The notes beneath the pieces are model-generated. The model ran no database searches. It was not told where the DNA came from and worked only from the letters and a program-made list of their open reading frames with translations. 35,058 bases of DNA from Pelomyxa schiedti. Its lineage: Eukaryota > Evosea > Pelobiontida > Pelomyxidae. The stretch is from the NCBI GenBank assembly GCA_020536535.1, contig JAHLWZ010000974.1, positions 1 through 35,058 of the forward strand, written 5' to 3'. Positions 10,552-22,750 of this stretch are shown piece by piece. Every line of letters starts with the position of its first letter. The first letter of the stretch is position 1. The position numbers were made by a program, and so were the translations under genes.

Positions 10552-13500
10552 TTATGAACGCTTGTGCAGTCCATTCATGAATTCGGTGTAGGATGGAAGG
10601 CCCAGGCACTTGTCAGTTACAGCGTATTGCAGGAAATGCAATTTTTCCGCTGGACACCACTCACGGCATATCTGTAAGTGCTGTGGCCATGAGTGGCACT
10701 GCTTGAGGTGTGTAATAAGGCGCCGGACACAAACACTGTACTCGTTATCTAGCTCAGGAAGCTGATTCTGGTGTGGCAAATATGGGAGAGTTGTGGGTTA
10801 GTTATTGTTTGGAAGAAGCAGGATTCATAGTGGCATTTTGGTACCTGAATGGCAAAGCAGTCATTGTCAGATAATCGGCCGGAAACCCCGAAGAGACCCC
10901 CGAGAATTTCGAGGGGTGCATTATTGCCAACCCACAGGAGCAATCCCATGGTAGTATCCATTAACATCACAGACGTTGTGGTGATACTCTCACAAGACAG
11001 AGCGCACAACGGTGGCAACACTGTTTGCCCCTCGGCATTCGTTGTCCCAACCTGCATAAGATAATGTCATTTTGTATGTTGAAGTAAAATGGAGGAAAAT
11101 ACATCTGAAGTAATGTTGCTTAAAGAAAACAATCGTGGGTGCACAAAAATTGCAGTTTCTTCCACGGGCATAGACCGCAATGCTGTGGTATAAAACACAC
11201 GTTCATCAGGTCTAAGAATTTTGTCAGATCTAGGGGGGAATAGCTTATGTGTCTTGAAAGTACCTCAGGCTCTGGCCACCTGGTCTGAACACTGCGTTTT
11301 TAATCAGTGCTAAAGCATAGAGAGGCATGTTTGTCAAAGTTTCAGGAATGACCACTTGTGGAGAAGTGTGGTTGTGAACAGATGCCCGATACGCATTAAG
11401 AGTGTCAACGAGTCTCCGCACTATGGCTTCGCGAACAGTTGAAAGCTTTGTGGTGGGAATCTTCTCAATTGCTGAAAAATGTTACAGGAGGTACTTCAAA
11501 AAAAGGAGTTCACCTGCTCGCGCAGTAAGGTTCAGAAAAGCCTCAACGTCAATAGATTTAAATAGTTGGTCTACTGTGCTTACAACAGGAAGACACAGTG
11601 TGGACACACGGATCCTCCGTTGGCCGTCCATGGAAGTGTACCTGTGCAATTCAAACTAAGCAATGTTTTAGACAAGAGGAGGGAGTACAGGAGAGCATTT
11701 TGTAAGTAGCAATATAGAGAATTGATGTTCTCATTGACATTGAGTTGTACTGCTACGCTTTGACTAGCATCAACAGAGGGGAGAGCAAGAAGATCGGAAC
11801 TACGGATAAAGAAGTTGCCAAAATGGCCTTCTATTGTTAAACCTGCATGATGTCAATCAGATTTAGCTAGGGGTGCACTATTTCGCACTACCTGCACTGC
11901 AACGTAATCTAATAACAGCTTCAAGGGCACCCTGACTTGCAAGACCTTGATTTAAGTCATCTATCAGCTGTTTCTCGTGACGCTCGGGAGAGAATGATGG
12001 GTATCGGTGTAGCCTACCCGATGTAATTTTAGGGAGTGAACCTTTGATTGATTAACGAAGAAATTGTCATTCTTGTTTCAGGAAGTACTTATTGTTGCCA
12101 AGTCACAGAAATTTGCAGTTGTGTATATATCAGCAGAGGTGTGTTGTCGTGAGAGTTCCAGTGCAAGATCTTTGTAAAAATCTCCAGCATCTGAGGCAAG
12201 AGGCAAAATCAAAGGCATCTCCTTATCATCACCAAGCAATTTGAGGTCTTCACGGCTTGGGAGGGCACCTGCGCCAAGAGAAGGAAGATTGGAGAGAAAG
12301 GATACAATCTTCCCTCCAATAGGGCTCTTGTGATTTGTTGATTATTTCTTAGAAAGTCACATTGAAAGGGTGCGAAAGCATACAATAACATTGAAAGCTC
12401 CTTGCAAAGCAGGCCCGAAAGCACATCCAACTTGTTTTGAATTCGAGAAAAAATTCGGTAGTTTGGCAAGGAATTGTGTCACCATAGCCTTGCCCTCACG
12501 CAGGCTGACAAGAAGTTGATTGGGTACTGGCAAGGCGATATTATTGATATCCGGAACAACCATCATACGGGGTTGGGAGAGTTTCGGCTAACACCAGTTA
12601 ACACAAAATATAAAATTATTAAGGAATACATCAAACTGGTAAAAATGGACTGTATTATTGAAGGTGACAAATCCAACTTTGTTTCTTATAGGGCAGGCTG
12701 AATTGTTTTTTATTGGGTGAGTGAAAGGAATAGAAACAACCATTAACCACACATTCAATAAACTGAAGTATAGCTTTTGCCACAACAGCTACTAAGCCAG
12801 AGGACAGTGCAGGATATGAAACATCAATCACAAAGACATAACCAGGGGGTTGAATTTGCCGTACAAGATATTCTGACGGAGCAACCATATCAACACAGCC
12901 CTGTGAGTGTTGACATGTGACCCGACCAATAGAAAACTCAAGTGAGGCTTACATATGTAAGTTCTGGTCGATCAGCAAGATCCTTGCGTAGTCCAGTTGT
13001 TGGAATAATAGGAGAAAAATAGTCACTTGGTACTGGGGAGTATATCACTGTGAAGTGCAAGGCTTGGTTTGGGAGGTACCTTGGTTGCTGTAGTCGCAAA
13101 TATTGCACTTCCATGTGCTCCCATTGTTGAGCCACTGAACAAATGGGTTTACATAAGTGCGGCATGTCCTGCACCGCACCATTTTCCCAAGATTCACAAT
13201 TGGAACCTATATACCCGAGTTGTAAGGTTAGACAGGAATTTTGGGGGTAGAACGGAAAGAATTCGAGCATCAACCTCTTCATCAGTAACAAATGGGTGGA
13301 TAATGCACCCCAGAGGAACAGCCTTGGCCAACTGTGGGGTGTTTGGAATTGCAGTAGTAGTGGTTCGCAGAAACCGGCGCGAGCAGTTCCACTTTGCCAA
13401 ATTGTTTGCTATGTTTTGGTGGTACAGCTGCTGGTACCCCGTCGGCGTCCCCGGGGGTCCCATAACCGTAGTATTCGTCGCCGAATTCGCCGGGGGTCTA

Positions 13501-13892
13501 GCAGGCGACGTCGTCATCGAAGCCGGGGAAGGCAACGCCGAGACTGCGCCGGTCTGTGTTGAATTCGACAGCGGCTCGTCGTCCTCAGGCCCAGAGTTTG
13601 CAAATGCAGCCGGGACCAAACTGTTCAAATCAGCTGGCACAAATGACCCCCTGTGTTGTTGTTGTTGTTGTTGTGTTTGCTGTGATGACGGCTGTTGTTG
13701 CTGAGGAGGGATTTGGGGGGGGACCAACTGGGCCGGCTGCAGTTGCTGTGGTGTTGATGATGACGTGGCAGGGGTTGGAGCAACGAACGGGGTGTTTACG
13801 GCCGCAGGAGTCGTCGACGTAGTGGACAAGAGCGGAGGGGGTGCTTGTGTCATCCACTGTTGTGCTTCATTCTTGGGGTACCTTCGTGCCAT
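10552..13892 (-). CDS. SEC24: COPII coat cargo-adaptor subunit Sec24
   Basis: Sec24 binds ER export cargo and pairs with Sec23 in the inner COPII coat. The ATG at 13892 opens exon 1 (13892-13254): a Pro/Gln-rich disordered leader including a Q-run, then the conserved entry segment CSRRFLRTTTTAIPNTPQL and VPLGCIIHPF. Exon 2 begins at 13206 (PIVNLGKMVRCRTCRTYVNP) and carries the zinc finger, with paired cysteines CRTC and CNIC. The trunk domain follows over short exons (GYVFVIDVSYPALSSGL at about 12840). The remaining exons run through the beta-sandwich and helical regions. A gelsolin-like domain near the end has LLWVGNNAPLEILGGLFGV. The last exon ends YTEFMNGLHKRS with TAA at 10552-10554. Apart from a shortish leader, the order of elements is that of the whole family. 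A single copy is visible here. Confidence 0.93.
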
Positions 13893-14081
13893 CCCCTAAT
13901 CTGTTTCTTTGGTTGGTTTTTTTCTCTGCCCTGCTTGTTCCCTCAGGGTGGTCCACGTCCCCACTATCGCCTTTGGTAAAAAAAAATTTTTTCGTTTTTT
14001 CCTTTTTGATGTTTGTGATTGGGCCAGGGGCTAATTTTGGCCGCCACTTTTTCAACAAAGAAGGGTCATTCTCCAGTTCTG

Positions 14082-17000
14082 TTATGTTCTCCTTCTCTTG
14101 GGGTTGTTGGTGGCTGGTGCTGAGTGAGCTGGGGCATTGGGTGGCCTCTTGCCTGTTGCTGTTTCTGTGGGTGTGTTTGGTGGTTGTTGCGTAGCAGCGA
14201 GATTGGCTTGCTGCTCCGGTTGCTGCTGTTGCTGTTCAGTGGATCGGGAACGAGCCGCTTCTTGCTGTTGCTGCCGCTGCATTTGCTTGCGGCGAGCTTC
14301 GTTGGCCAATATCTGCCTCAGCTGGTCCTGCCGGGCCTTTGCCCTGGCCGCAAGAGCCCTGGGGCTTTTACTTTGCTCAGTCCTTTGTCTCTCAGCCTGG
14401 GCGAGCCTTTTAACTCGGTCCTCCTCTCGGAAAACGCCAACGCGCTTGGCGTCACCTTCCTTGGTTTTGACGAGGTCGGATATCTTCTCCAGTTTGCACA
14501 CAAAGAATCCATCAAGGTTATGTGTATGAGGGTAGTAACGCCTAGAATCTGGGTCAAAGCGATGGGAAAAAGGAAATTCTCGTACATGGAAAGTTTTGTG
14601 CTGGGGTGAAAGCGTTTGTCGGTCCATTTCGTGAAGCCTGGGGTGCCAAATGGCAATCTACGGAAAGTGAATTCATTTTCACTAACTGATCAATTGGTAC
14701 CCAGTTGGGACAATACGAACATCACGTTTTCGGAGAGCGTAGTTGACGATATTTTCATTTTCTTCGACGGTAATTGAACAAGTGGAATACCTAAGTGAAA
14801 GTCAAATGCGAAAAGAATCACATGTGCCACTTACACAAGAATTCCTGGCTTTCCAGGTGCACATTTCAAGGAGTCAATCACTGCAAGTATCAATTCTTTT
14901 TGAACTTTACAACATTCATAGATGTCTTTGGCACTCTATTCAATAGGTTAAGACAGTACTGAAAGATGAGGAGGAACCTTAGAGAGTTTAATAGAGGGAT
15001 CCCTGGATATTACACCAAGACCAGTACAAGGAGCATCCAGAAGAATTCTGTTGAAACCATGAATTCTCTGCAGAAATAAGTAATGGAAAATTGCACTGAA
15101 GGTGATTACTTTTGCTAGTAGTCTCCCGTCTTCACAACTGACGAAGGAATTTTGGACACCCTAGGAGTGTGAAAATAGTCTTAGTCAAGAGCTACCATAC
15201 CATTCTGTGTAAATTGGCAACCAGGGCTTTGCATCGTTCTGCATTGACATCATTCGCCAGTAAAATACCAGTGTTTTTCATCATAGCAGCTTGGTTTGAT
15301 TAAAACAACGAGAAAATGCACAAGGTGTACCAATATGCGTTGTTTTTCCTCCTGGGGCTGCACAGGCATCTAAAATATATTCTCCTGGCTTGCGAAAGTA
15401 AACAACAAAAAGAAAGTCTTGTGTCTTGATCTACCTGTGGATCGAGTGCCACAACGGGTAAAAATGAAGCTGCACTCTGTAACATATAGTGACCAGCCAT
15501 GTATTCCGGTGTTGCACCTGTGAAAGGTGAAATAGTTATTTAAAAAGAAGTACAAACCAATGGGAACTTGGGAGTCGTAAACAATCAGGCCAATTTTGGA
15601 CCATGTAATGGGATCTAAGTTGACACCACGGGATATCAGAGTTTGTGCAAGATCTCGTCTCTTTTTGGAAAATTAATTTTCTTTCTAGTTGGTTAAGAGT
15701 CTCACTCGTGTTTTCAGTGTGTTAACTCTGAGTGTAACAGGTCTGGGTTGCTCATTTGCTGCCATAATTTGTAAAACCTGGCATTTCGTTAGAAGTACAC
15801 GGGGAAAAAAGTGAAAGTAGAACCTCTGTCACTGGAAATAAAGACATCAACTTGTTTACAACAAATTTAGAGGTTGCATAATAGAATGACAAGTCATGTT
15901 CTAGCAAACGAATGTAATCTTGACGGGATCGCTTTGGGTCTCTCTCTTCTCTAAAATTGGATAACACTTTTGTCACCTAGGTGGTGTAAATAATTTTGGG
16001 AAGTAGATTTATTAATATTTACCTCGTGTATCCGTTCAAAAATAGCAGGCAAATCTGTACTTTCTGATCGCAGTTAAAGGTTTATTTTCTTTTAAAAAAG
16101 AAAAATACCTATTTCCCTCTTGGGTGGGAAGTGGAATCTGTCTTCCCTAGATTCTGCAGATAAGAGTTCCTTCTTGGACTCACTCTGAACTTTGGCTTGT
16201 TTTTCAACTGTCTTGTGGGCTCGCTTTTCGAACTCCGTTTCCTGTTCCTCCCCATTTGCTTCGACACCAGCCCATTCCCAACCAGTGCCGACTTCTTTAT
16301 TGGTGTCCGCCTGTACTCCTTCCTTTTTGAGTTTTTCTGCCTGCTTTCTGAGTTTGGCTCGTTTGCCCTTTCCAAGGTAATGTCTCTCCCTTCTTCGTGG
16401 TTTTTCATCTTCTTGAGTGGCTTCTGGCTTTTCTGTAGTCGAGTTCTCACCACTCTCATCACCATCCTCCTCTTTCACTGGTGCTTTTGTTGTCTCCTTT
16501 TTCACTGGTGGTGTTGCTGTCACCGTTTTCGTAGGTATTTTTGGCAAACCAGTGTAAGCTTTGTCACCCTTCAAAAACTCATCTCCCCCAAAGTCGTCAT
16601 CGTCATTGTCGTCCTCGTCATCAACAACAATGTTGTGGGTCCCGGGCCGTGTCTCTTCATCAGACCCCGTTTCAGGTATAACCTCGAAATCATCTTTTTT
16701 CGCCCTGGCCTTGAGCTCACGCCATTTGTTCTTTGTGGCCTTCACCTCCTCCTCGTCAACCAACACAAGTCCCTTCGGCGTGACTCTCAGCTTAGGAGCC
16801 TTGAGCACCGACGGCGCAACTTCTCCCTTTGTAGCACCACCCCCCGCCGCCGCCGCCGTCGTCTCCTCGTCCTCCTCCTGCTCTCCCTCGTCACCCTCGC
16901 CATCACCAGCGCCGTCTCCTTCGACTTTATCTTTCGGGCGCGGAGTGCCCTTCACCTTGAGCTTCTTGCCGCCTCGCCTCGTCCTCTTGGCCTTGCCGGG

Positions 17001-17570
17001 CTTCGCGGCCTCCGCGTCCTCGCCTTCCTCGCCCTTGGCGTACTCGGCCTCGTAGTCGCTGCCGCCCCCCTCCTCCTCCTCGTCCTCGCCCTCGCCGGCC
17101 TCGGCGCCCGGCACCACGCCGACCACGGGCTTGATGGGCCGCGGCGCGACCCTCACGCTCACGCCCTTGCCGGCCTTGCCCGAGTCCCTCGCCGCCCTCC
17201 GGTCGGCCTTGCGCCGCTTGGCCTCGCGGCGCTTCTCCAGGTGGCGCTGGAAGCTGGCCTCGCGCTCCTCGGGCGTCCTGTGGTCTATCCTCCTCGCGGC
17301 CTCCTCCGCGTCCGAGTCGCTGTCGCCGCCGCCGCCGACGACGAGCCCGAGGCCCTCGCCGTAGCCTTCGTCGTCGCCGCCTCGCGCCGCGGGGAGCGCG
17401 GCGCCCTCGTCTCCCAGGAGCTCCAGGTCGGCGAGGTCGTTGTTGCGGTCGTCGTCCGACGCGGGCGCGTCGTCGTCGTCGGCACGCTTCTTTCGTGGGC
17501 CTGAGGTCCAGTCACTGTCGCCTACTACCGCCTTGCCGGCCTTGGGACCCTTCGTCCTTTTCGACCACAT
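14082..17570 (-). CDS. NOP2: NOP2/NSUN1-type rRNA cytosine-5 methyltransferase
   Basis: Nop2 is a nucleolar S-adenosylmethionine enzyme that makes 5-methylcytosine in large-subunit rRNA and is needed for 60S assembly. Exon 1 (from ATG 17570 to about 16110) encodes a long, very acidic and basic leader (D/E runs, RRR/KKLK clusters), typical of nucleolar Nop2. The catalytic part follows in short exons: [11 protein letters not shown] and [34 protein letters not shown] and [17 protein letters not shown]; the SAM site [21 protein letters not shown]; motif [19 protein letters not shown]; and motif [17 protein letters not shown]. Both NSUN cysteines (the PC and TC ones) are present. The closing [16 protein letters not shown] is the family C-terminal signature and is reached by a 44-nt intron just before RYYPH. 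A Gln/Pro-rich tail ends in NPKRRRT at 14082. Confidence 0.94.
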
Positions 17571-17813
17571 CGGCTCGGTGTTTAATTAAACTAATGCAAC
17601 TGCGTAACTCACCGAAAAAGAGAAAGGGAAAATTTAGAAACTCAGGGGAATCACTCCCGGGGCCAATGCACCCCTGCAACACCGCCGTGATCAAAACAAA
17701 CTTTTTCTCAGTCTTTCCTAAGGAAAAGCTAGTTTTTGATGCGGGGGAGCGTTGTGGTTGCAAAAAGAAGCTGTTTAATAAGGAAAAACTTTTTTTTTAT
17801 TTTGGCTTCTTTC

Positions 17814-20488
17814 TCAAGTGAGGGACACGCCATAGAGGCCGAGGTATGACTCCACTTGTTTGGGAATTTCAGCAAGAACCTGTGCCCTCAGTGCCTTCTT
17901 CTTGATCTTCCCACCTTGCATGCAGTCATTCAACTTCACCACCTTTTTTGTTTTATTTTGAGTGTGAGGTGTTAAAGTTACTGTTTGTGTTTGTGTGTTT
18001 TGCCAGAGTGGAGAAACCTGGACAATGTCACGTGCAGCCTTCACTGTCCTGCCATCGGGTGTTGTGAATGTGAGGGGCACTGTGTCAGAGTCGAGTTGTG
18101 ACAAGTGGTGAAAGTCCCTTTCGGGGCCAACTCCAACGAGAACGATGGATATTGGGAGGGCACTGGCTCGAATTATTGCTTTGTGGGTATCTGTTTGTTG
18201 TTGTTTTGTTGTTTAGTTTTGTTTAGTTTGTTGTTTTTGGAAAAAAAGTGGGGTTGCTTCTCCTTCATACAGGTGCTTGTATAATGAATTTATTCAGCAT
18301 TGTTGGTTGTCGAAACGGTTACTTACAATCAATGGTGAATTCATCTCCTGCAACGAATATGCATAGGACCATGTACTCTTGTGGAAGCTTGTTGAGGGGT
18401 GCCCCTTGAACATTCAACTCAAGAACATCACATGCATGGTTGATTGCCTGACACAGACAGTCAAGTTACCTCCATGCCGCTGCAGAGAAATATACCTGAT
18501 AAAAGTCGTGGCCAATGTAGTGCTTATTTTTTGCTCTCCACATGACATCCCCGAAGTCAAACTTTTCCATTTCCATATGGCACATTACGGGGAGGCTCTG
18601 GTTATAGGTCTTGAGTGCTCCCTTGACACCTTTTTTGCAGGCAGCATCATATTTGCTAATCCCAGCGACAGGAGTATACTTGTCCCACAACCAAGCACCA
18701 AAGACAAACCTATCAACACAAACACCAAAAGGAAGCGTTACATGTGTTTAACAGTGGTGAAAAACGAAAAAAAAAAAAAAAAATTACACACATGTGGATA
18801 ATATCGTCACTTGTGTAAGATTTCAGAACCTTTCCTAACGCTCTAAAGCATGTTTCATACTGCCACAACGTTAGCGGAACGGCGCCGAGTTGAGTGGTGA
18901 AAGTGAACCTGGTACCCGCCGATTATTGAGCGTGTCTCAGACTGGAGGGCTGCAACCAAAACTTGATCCAACACCAGCCAGGGGGAAATTTTCAGGCCGA
19001 GGCTGAGTGACTGTAAGAAGGTTACTGGGTGCCAGATGTTGAGATATGTTCTTTCAGAGTTGGTGACAATCGGATGCGACTGAAGCGATTCCACTCCCTT
19101 GGCCATCAGATGCCGGTGCAGAACTCTGTTGATTATAGTGATGGTTACCTGTTTCCCAGCGATTATAATTCGGCCATTGTGGAAGGGAATAAGAAGCATA
19201 CAGTTCCAGTGGGGGTGACAGGACAAATCTTTGTTGTCACTCCAGGGGGCAAACTCCTCAGTCCAGGGGTGTCAAAGGGGAATAGACAACTTCCAAGAAA
19301 ATCATCTTTGAACGTGTCATGATCGTAAATACGAAATATACCACCAGAGTCTTCATTTAGTAATGTGAATCAAAGGGAAAATGTGAAATGCAACAACGCT
19401 TTGGGAATCCAGTGATATCAACCTTTTTCCACTCTGGATTTAAAGTCTTTTTTATATATTCACTCTTATATATAACCGTATCCTCTTCCCACACTGTGAA
19501 GAGAATCAATTGTGGGTTTGGGGAGACAAAGGACTTCACCAAAATAGGGATCTGATGTTCCTCCTCTGTCAGCAGCACGCAGATTTGACGCACTGACTTT
19601 AAGATGCACTTTAAATTCATATTCCCTTCATCCAATTGTCAGTGGATCAAACTGGGAGAAAAAGACAACCATCTAGGATTTGTGTAGACCTCTCTGATAA
19701 CAAGTTGATCCCCAACAAGAGGAGGAATGAAGGAGACACCAGGCGGGGCAATATGTGACATGAGCTCCAAGGCACGCACAAGAAGCTTTCCAGGCATCAA
19801 AGGTGGGTGCTGCTTCACAGTGATTACTTTCCCAGACTTTTTTGTCACTTGAACAATTGGAAGAGGGCTGTCCAGGTGCTTGATTGTGTACCCCAAAATA
19901 AAAATAAAAAAAGAAAACAAAGCAGTCAAAATGAGGCATAGAGAGAGAGAGAGAGAACGTCAAGAGAATGAAACTTGCCTCATGGAGGTCAAGGAAGTGA
20001 GGTGCACATCCTGTTCGGCTCTGCTTGAAAGCCAACTTGACCAGCTTGCCCAGTTTTATCTTTGTCTCCCAAAATCGTGGTTGTCCTTCAAACAGCACAC
20101 ACAGGATGAACTTCATGCTGTCCGCAAAACAATACTGCACCACAACCGGAACCGAGAATGATGTCACCAGCGCGGGGTTGAACGAATCTGCCTCAGTAGC
20201 ACCGTGAGGGCTTACACTTGGCGGCGGCGTGGTTGGTGTTATCCACTCAGTCTGGCCAACAACAAGAGGTGGCCCTGTGTTCTTCTTCCCACTTTCCACA
20301 TACACAACAACCTGTCATTTATTATTATCCCACAAGAAAGTACAAGAGTCTGGGGGGGTAAAAAAAACCAAACCAGTGTGATGGCAAAAACAAACCTGAC
20401 ACCGAGCGTGGACGTTGTAGGTGGAGAAGAACAAGTGCAAGGGAATCCCTGTGCTCGTTGTTGCTGCTGTGGTTGTTGTTGCACTCAT
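17814..20488 (-). CDS. Copine-like protein (two C2 domains plus vWA-like domain)
   Basis: Copines bind phospholipid in a Ca-dependent way and act at membranes. The ATG at 20488 opens a short exon (MSATTTTAATT). The C2A region follows at about 20310-19980 (TEWITP, NPALVTSFSVPVVVQY) and crosses a GC-AG intron. C2B is at about 19600-19240: FKVHLKVSASNLRAADRGGT, SDPYF, IYKSEYIKKTLNPEWKK, FRIYDHD and DDFLGSC. The copine A-domain follows, with YETCFRALGKVLKSYTSDDI, KNKHYIGHDFYQ and ISIVLVGVGPERDF. It ends with the typical ARDIVQ and LRAQVLAEIPKQVESYL, stopping at 17814-17816. Length and domain order fit copines. The expected MIDAS DFTxS appears degenerate in my splice model (about 18960-18895). Several intron borders in the middle are inferred from phase and similarity only. 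Confidence 0.8.
18767..18783. repeat. Poly(A) run in a copine intron
   Basis: Seventeen A residues on the plus strand (poly-T on the minus strand), inside an intron of the copine gene. This is simple sequence. Confidence 0.9.
19879..19978 (-). other. GC-AG intron in the copine gene
   Basis: The exon ends CATGAG at 19979 and the intron starts GCAAGTTT, the classical sequence at which a GC donor is tolerated. It ends TCAAG before CACCTGG. Both exons are in phase 0 with this splice. The nearest GT (two bases further in) would shift the frame, so GC is required. At 100 nt it is about twice the usual intron length here and contains a (GA)8 run. Confidence 0.75.
19941..19956. repeat. (GA)8 microsatellite
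   Basis: Eight GA units on the plus strand (TC on the minus strand), within the GC-AG intron of the copine gene, near its donor side. Confidence 0.9.
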
Positions 20489-20704
20489 CCTCTATGTCTT
20501 TTCGGGTTTCTTTCTGTACTGACACAAAAAAAAAGCCGGCCGTAGTCTGTGAGGCATTCTGTTCTTTTTCCTGTTACTGGTCACAGTGGTTCTCTGATAC
20601 ATTAATCCACAACATCAAGTTTGGCTTGTTTTTTATGTGTTATGTGTGATGTGCTAAAAGCAACAACATTCGCGAACTTTTTTTCCCTTAAGGCAAATGA
20701 CAAT

Positions 20705-22304
20705 TCACTCACTACCTTGACTTATCAATTGCACTATGGGTGAGAACACTCTTTGGGGTGCATCCTTTGCCCATACAACATCCATGTGGGAGTATCCTTC
20801 CAGGTCAGTGTAATGAATGATTTTGCCTGTTGACTGTTCTTTGATGGCTTTGGCCAGGGATTGGCTGTCCACAAGGCTGTCGTTTCCTGCATGGAAGATT
20901 GCCACATTACAGTTTACATTTCTGAATTGGTAGTTTTCAAGAGCAGTGACACTGTCCACTTCGTCACTACTGATTGCCTTGCTGTAATTGACGGGTGTTC
21001 TCAGTTTGCACAATCTCCCGTTTCGCAAATTCGTGAACCAGTGGCCTACTAAACGAGAAGAAACTGCAACCGGTGTGAACTGGAAGTAAGTCGGCCGCCG
21101 CCATCTTTGCCAGCGGTTGTCATTCCAGGAGAATAGATAGTTGAATACAAGGTAGGCCAGGTTTCCAAAGAATGCTGCAGAGGAATATCTTTGTATCTTC
21201 ATAGAATAAGGATTTCCGAAAAGGAGAGAAACTACATACAGTGAGCATGAGTGGGATGAAGGACTGGTGCCCGAAGAGAATTCTAACGAGAGTAACATTC
21301 ATTCTAGCGAGCAGGTGCTTAACTATCCACTGAGGAGGAGGATGAACAAACACCGCAGGCGCAAGTCCAACGAGTACACTGATATCATTGGCCAACAAAG
21401 GGTGACTTTGCAGTGCTACAAACGCTTGTGCAGCTCCCTGAGAGTGCCCTATGTAAGCCACTTTGGCGTGTGATGTGGTCTGCTTAATGAAAGAAATTGC
21501 AGCAGGCACGTCAAAGTGTCCCAGCTCATCCAGCCCCCAGTCCCAAAATCTAGGATCCTTCGCACTGGCTTTTCGTTGGAATAGTAAAATAAAAAAGCAA
21601 ACAGCTTACCTCAGGAACTTGTGCAATGGATAAGTAGCCCTGGAATTCATCAGCCACACATCAAGACCTGCCTTTGCAAGGTGAACTGCCAAACTCCTTT
21701 TAGAACCAGCAATTAGAACCCCGGCGCCGGTCAGCACGCCGTGAGCGCACAAAACAGGAAGGAAGGACTTCGAGCCGGCCAACTTGGGGTCGAAAACCCT
21801 GTGAGTCAGCAGAATGTGGCCGTCCTCAGTCGGGACCATGTGCTCCTCGTATTTTAGCCCGTTGTGCTCAGCAATGACCCTGACCTCGCTGGTTCTAACG
21901 TTGTCAGTCCCATAATCCGGATCGTCCTTGGCAATGTCACTTTCCACTTCCGCCTCCGGTGCTGCTAATTCCGAGTTCGCCGGGGATTCAGATTCAGATT
22001 TTGCTCGCGGATTTGACTTTGACCTCTCAGCTTTTCCACTGGCACTTGAGCCTCTGAGCTTGGTCTTGATCTTGGCCGAGATACAGTCCACAACGCCGAG
22101 AATGACCACGCATGTCAAAAGCAAGGCACCAAAGCCCTGCAGCGCCAGGGCAATGATGTCAATCGCCAATGTCCCCCCAAGCGTCACAACAGGCACCGCG
22201 GTTCCCATCAAAACCTGCCCCAGCCCCACCCAACTTGGTCCTGAGTAGGATGATGGTGCAGGTACGCCGCCGTTTTCGCCAACTCCCATAATTGCAGTAG
22301 TCAT
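20705..22304 (-). CDS. Acid-lipase-type alpha/beta hydrolase (steryl ester/triacylglycerol lipase family)
   Basis: The first in-frame ATG is at 22304 (MTTAIMGVGENGG); the frame is open further upstream but without an ATG. An N-terminal hydrophobic stretch of about 40 residues (VLMGTAVPVVTLGG through LLLTCVVILGVV) is a likely membrane anchor, followed by a charged Ser/Glu-rich linker. The lipase core has HMVPTEDGHILLTHRVF, PVLCAHGVL with the oxyanion-type HG, GLDVWLMNSRATYP and FWDWGLDELGHFDVPAAI. The nucleophile elbow is GHSQG, the acid is in HAGNDSLVD, and the histidine is in GYSHMDVVWAKDAP. This is the order of lysosomal acid lipase and yeast steryl ester hydrolases. Exons join at about 21610/21571 and 21243/21200, with introns near 40 nt. 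It probably hydrolyses neutral lipid esters at an endomembrane or lipid droplet; the substrate is unknown. The stop is at 20705. Confidence 0.86.
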
Positions 22305-22750
22305 CGTAGTGGTGGTAGTAGTGTCTGAGTGCTGAGTGACGTCGTGGCCGTAATGAAACAAACGCTCACGGTTTTGGTTGGTTGTTGTTTTGGAATTTGG
22401 TTTGACGCCAATAGGAGCATCCTCCTATCCATTTTTTAAAATCACATAGCCAGACAGTCAGGCACACCAACCCGACAGGCAACAAAAACGGCCTACCCGC
22501 ACTTTTATTTCACACTTTTTCAGTTGATCCTTTTGGGAAAATGCACCTTCCGTGAATCCATCAATCAAACAAAAGGCAAAAGTTTTTAAAGCATTCAGGG
22601 TAGTTGGGCTAATGCCCAGTCTCGAAGTTGGTTAGTAGGGGGAGCATGAGGGAATGGATTCTGACCACTGAGAAGGGTTGAGAGTGGTGCCTCGTTCCAA
22701 TTGAGTTCCCTGGAAGGAGTTTTGTTAGGTTGGTCATATGGCTTAGTATC
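22305..22750. other. Intergenic stretch between lipase and unrecognised gene
   Basis: This contains the 5' flank of the lipase gene and the 3' flank of the gene to its right, both on the minus strand. The lipase frame stays open to about 22361 without an ATG. I see no other gene, RNA or repeat. Confidence 0.55.

Noticed and set aside
16197-17504. 435-codon plus-strand open frame
   Set aside because: It is antisense to the repetitive acidic/basic leader of NOP2. Its composition is explained by the codon pattern of that leader, and it has no domain.
22305-22361. Upstream extension of the lipase frame beyond 22304
   Set aside because: The extra codons contain no ATG. The first ATG is at 22304, although an unseen upstream exon remains possible.
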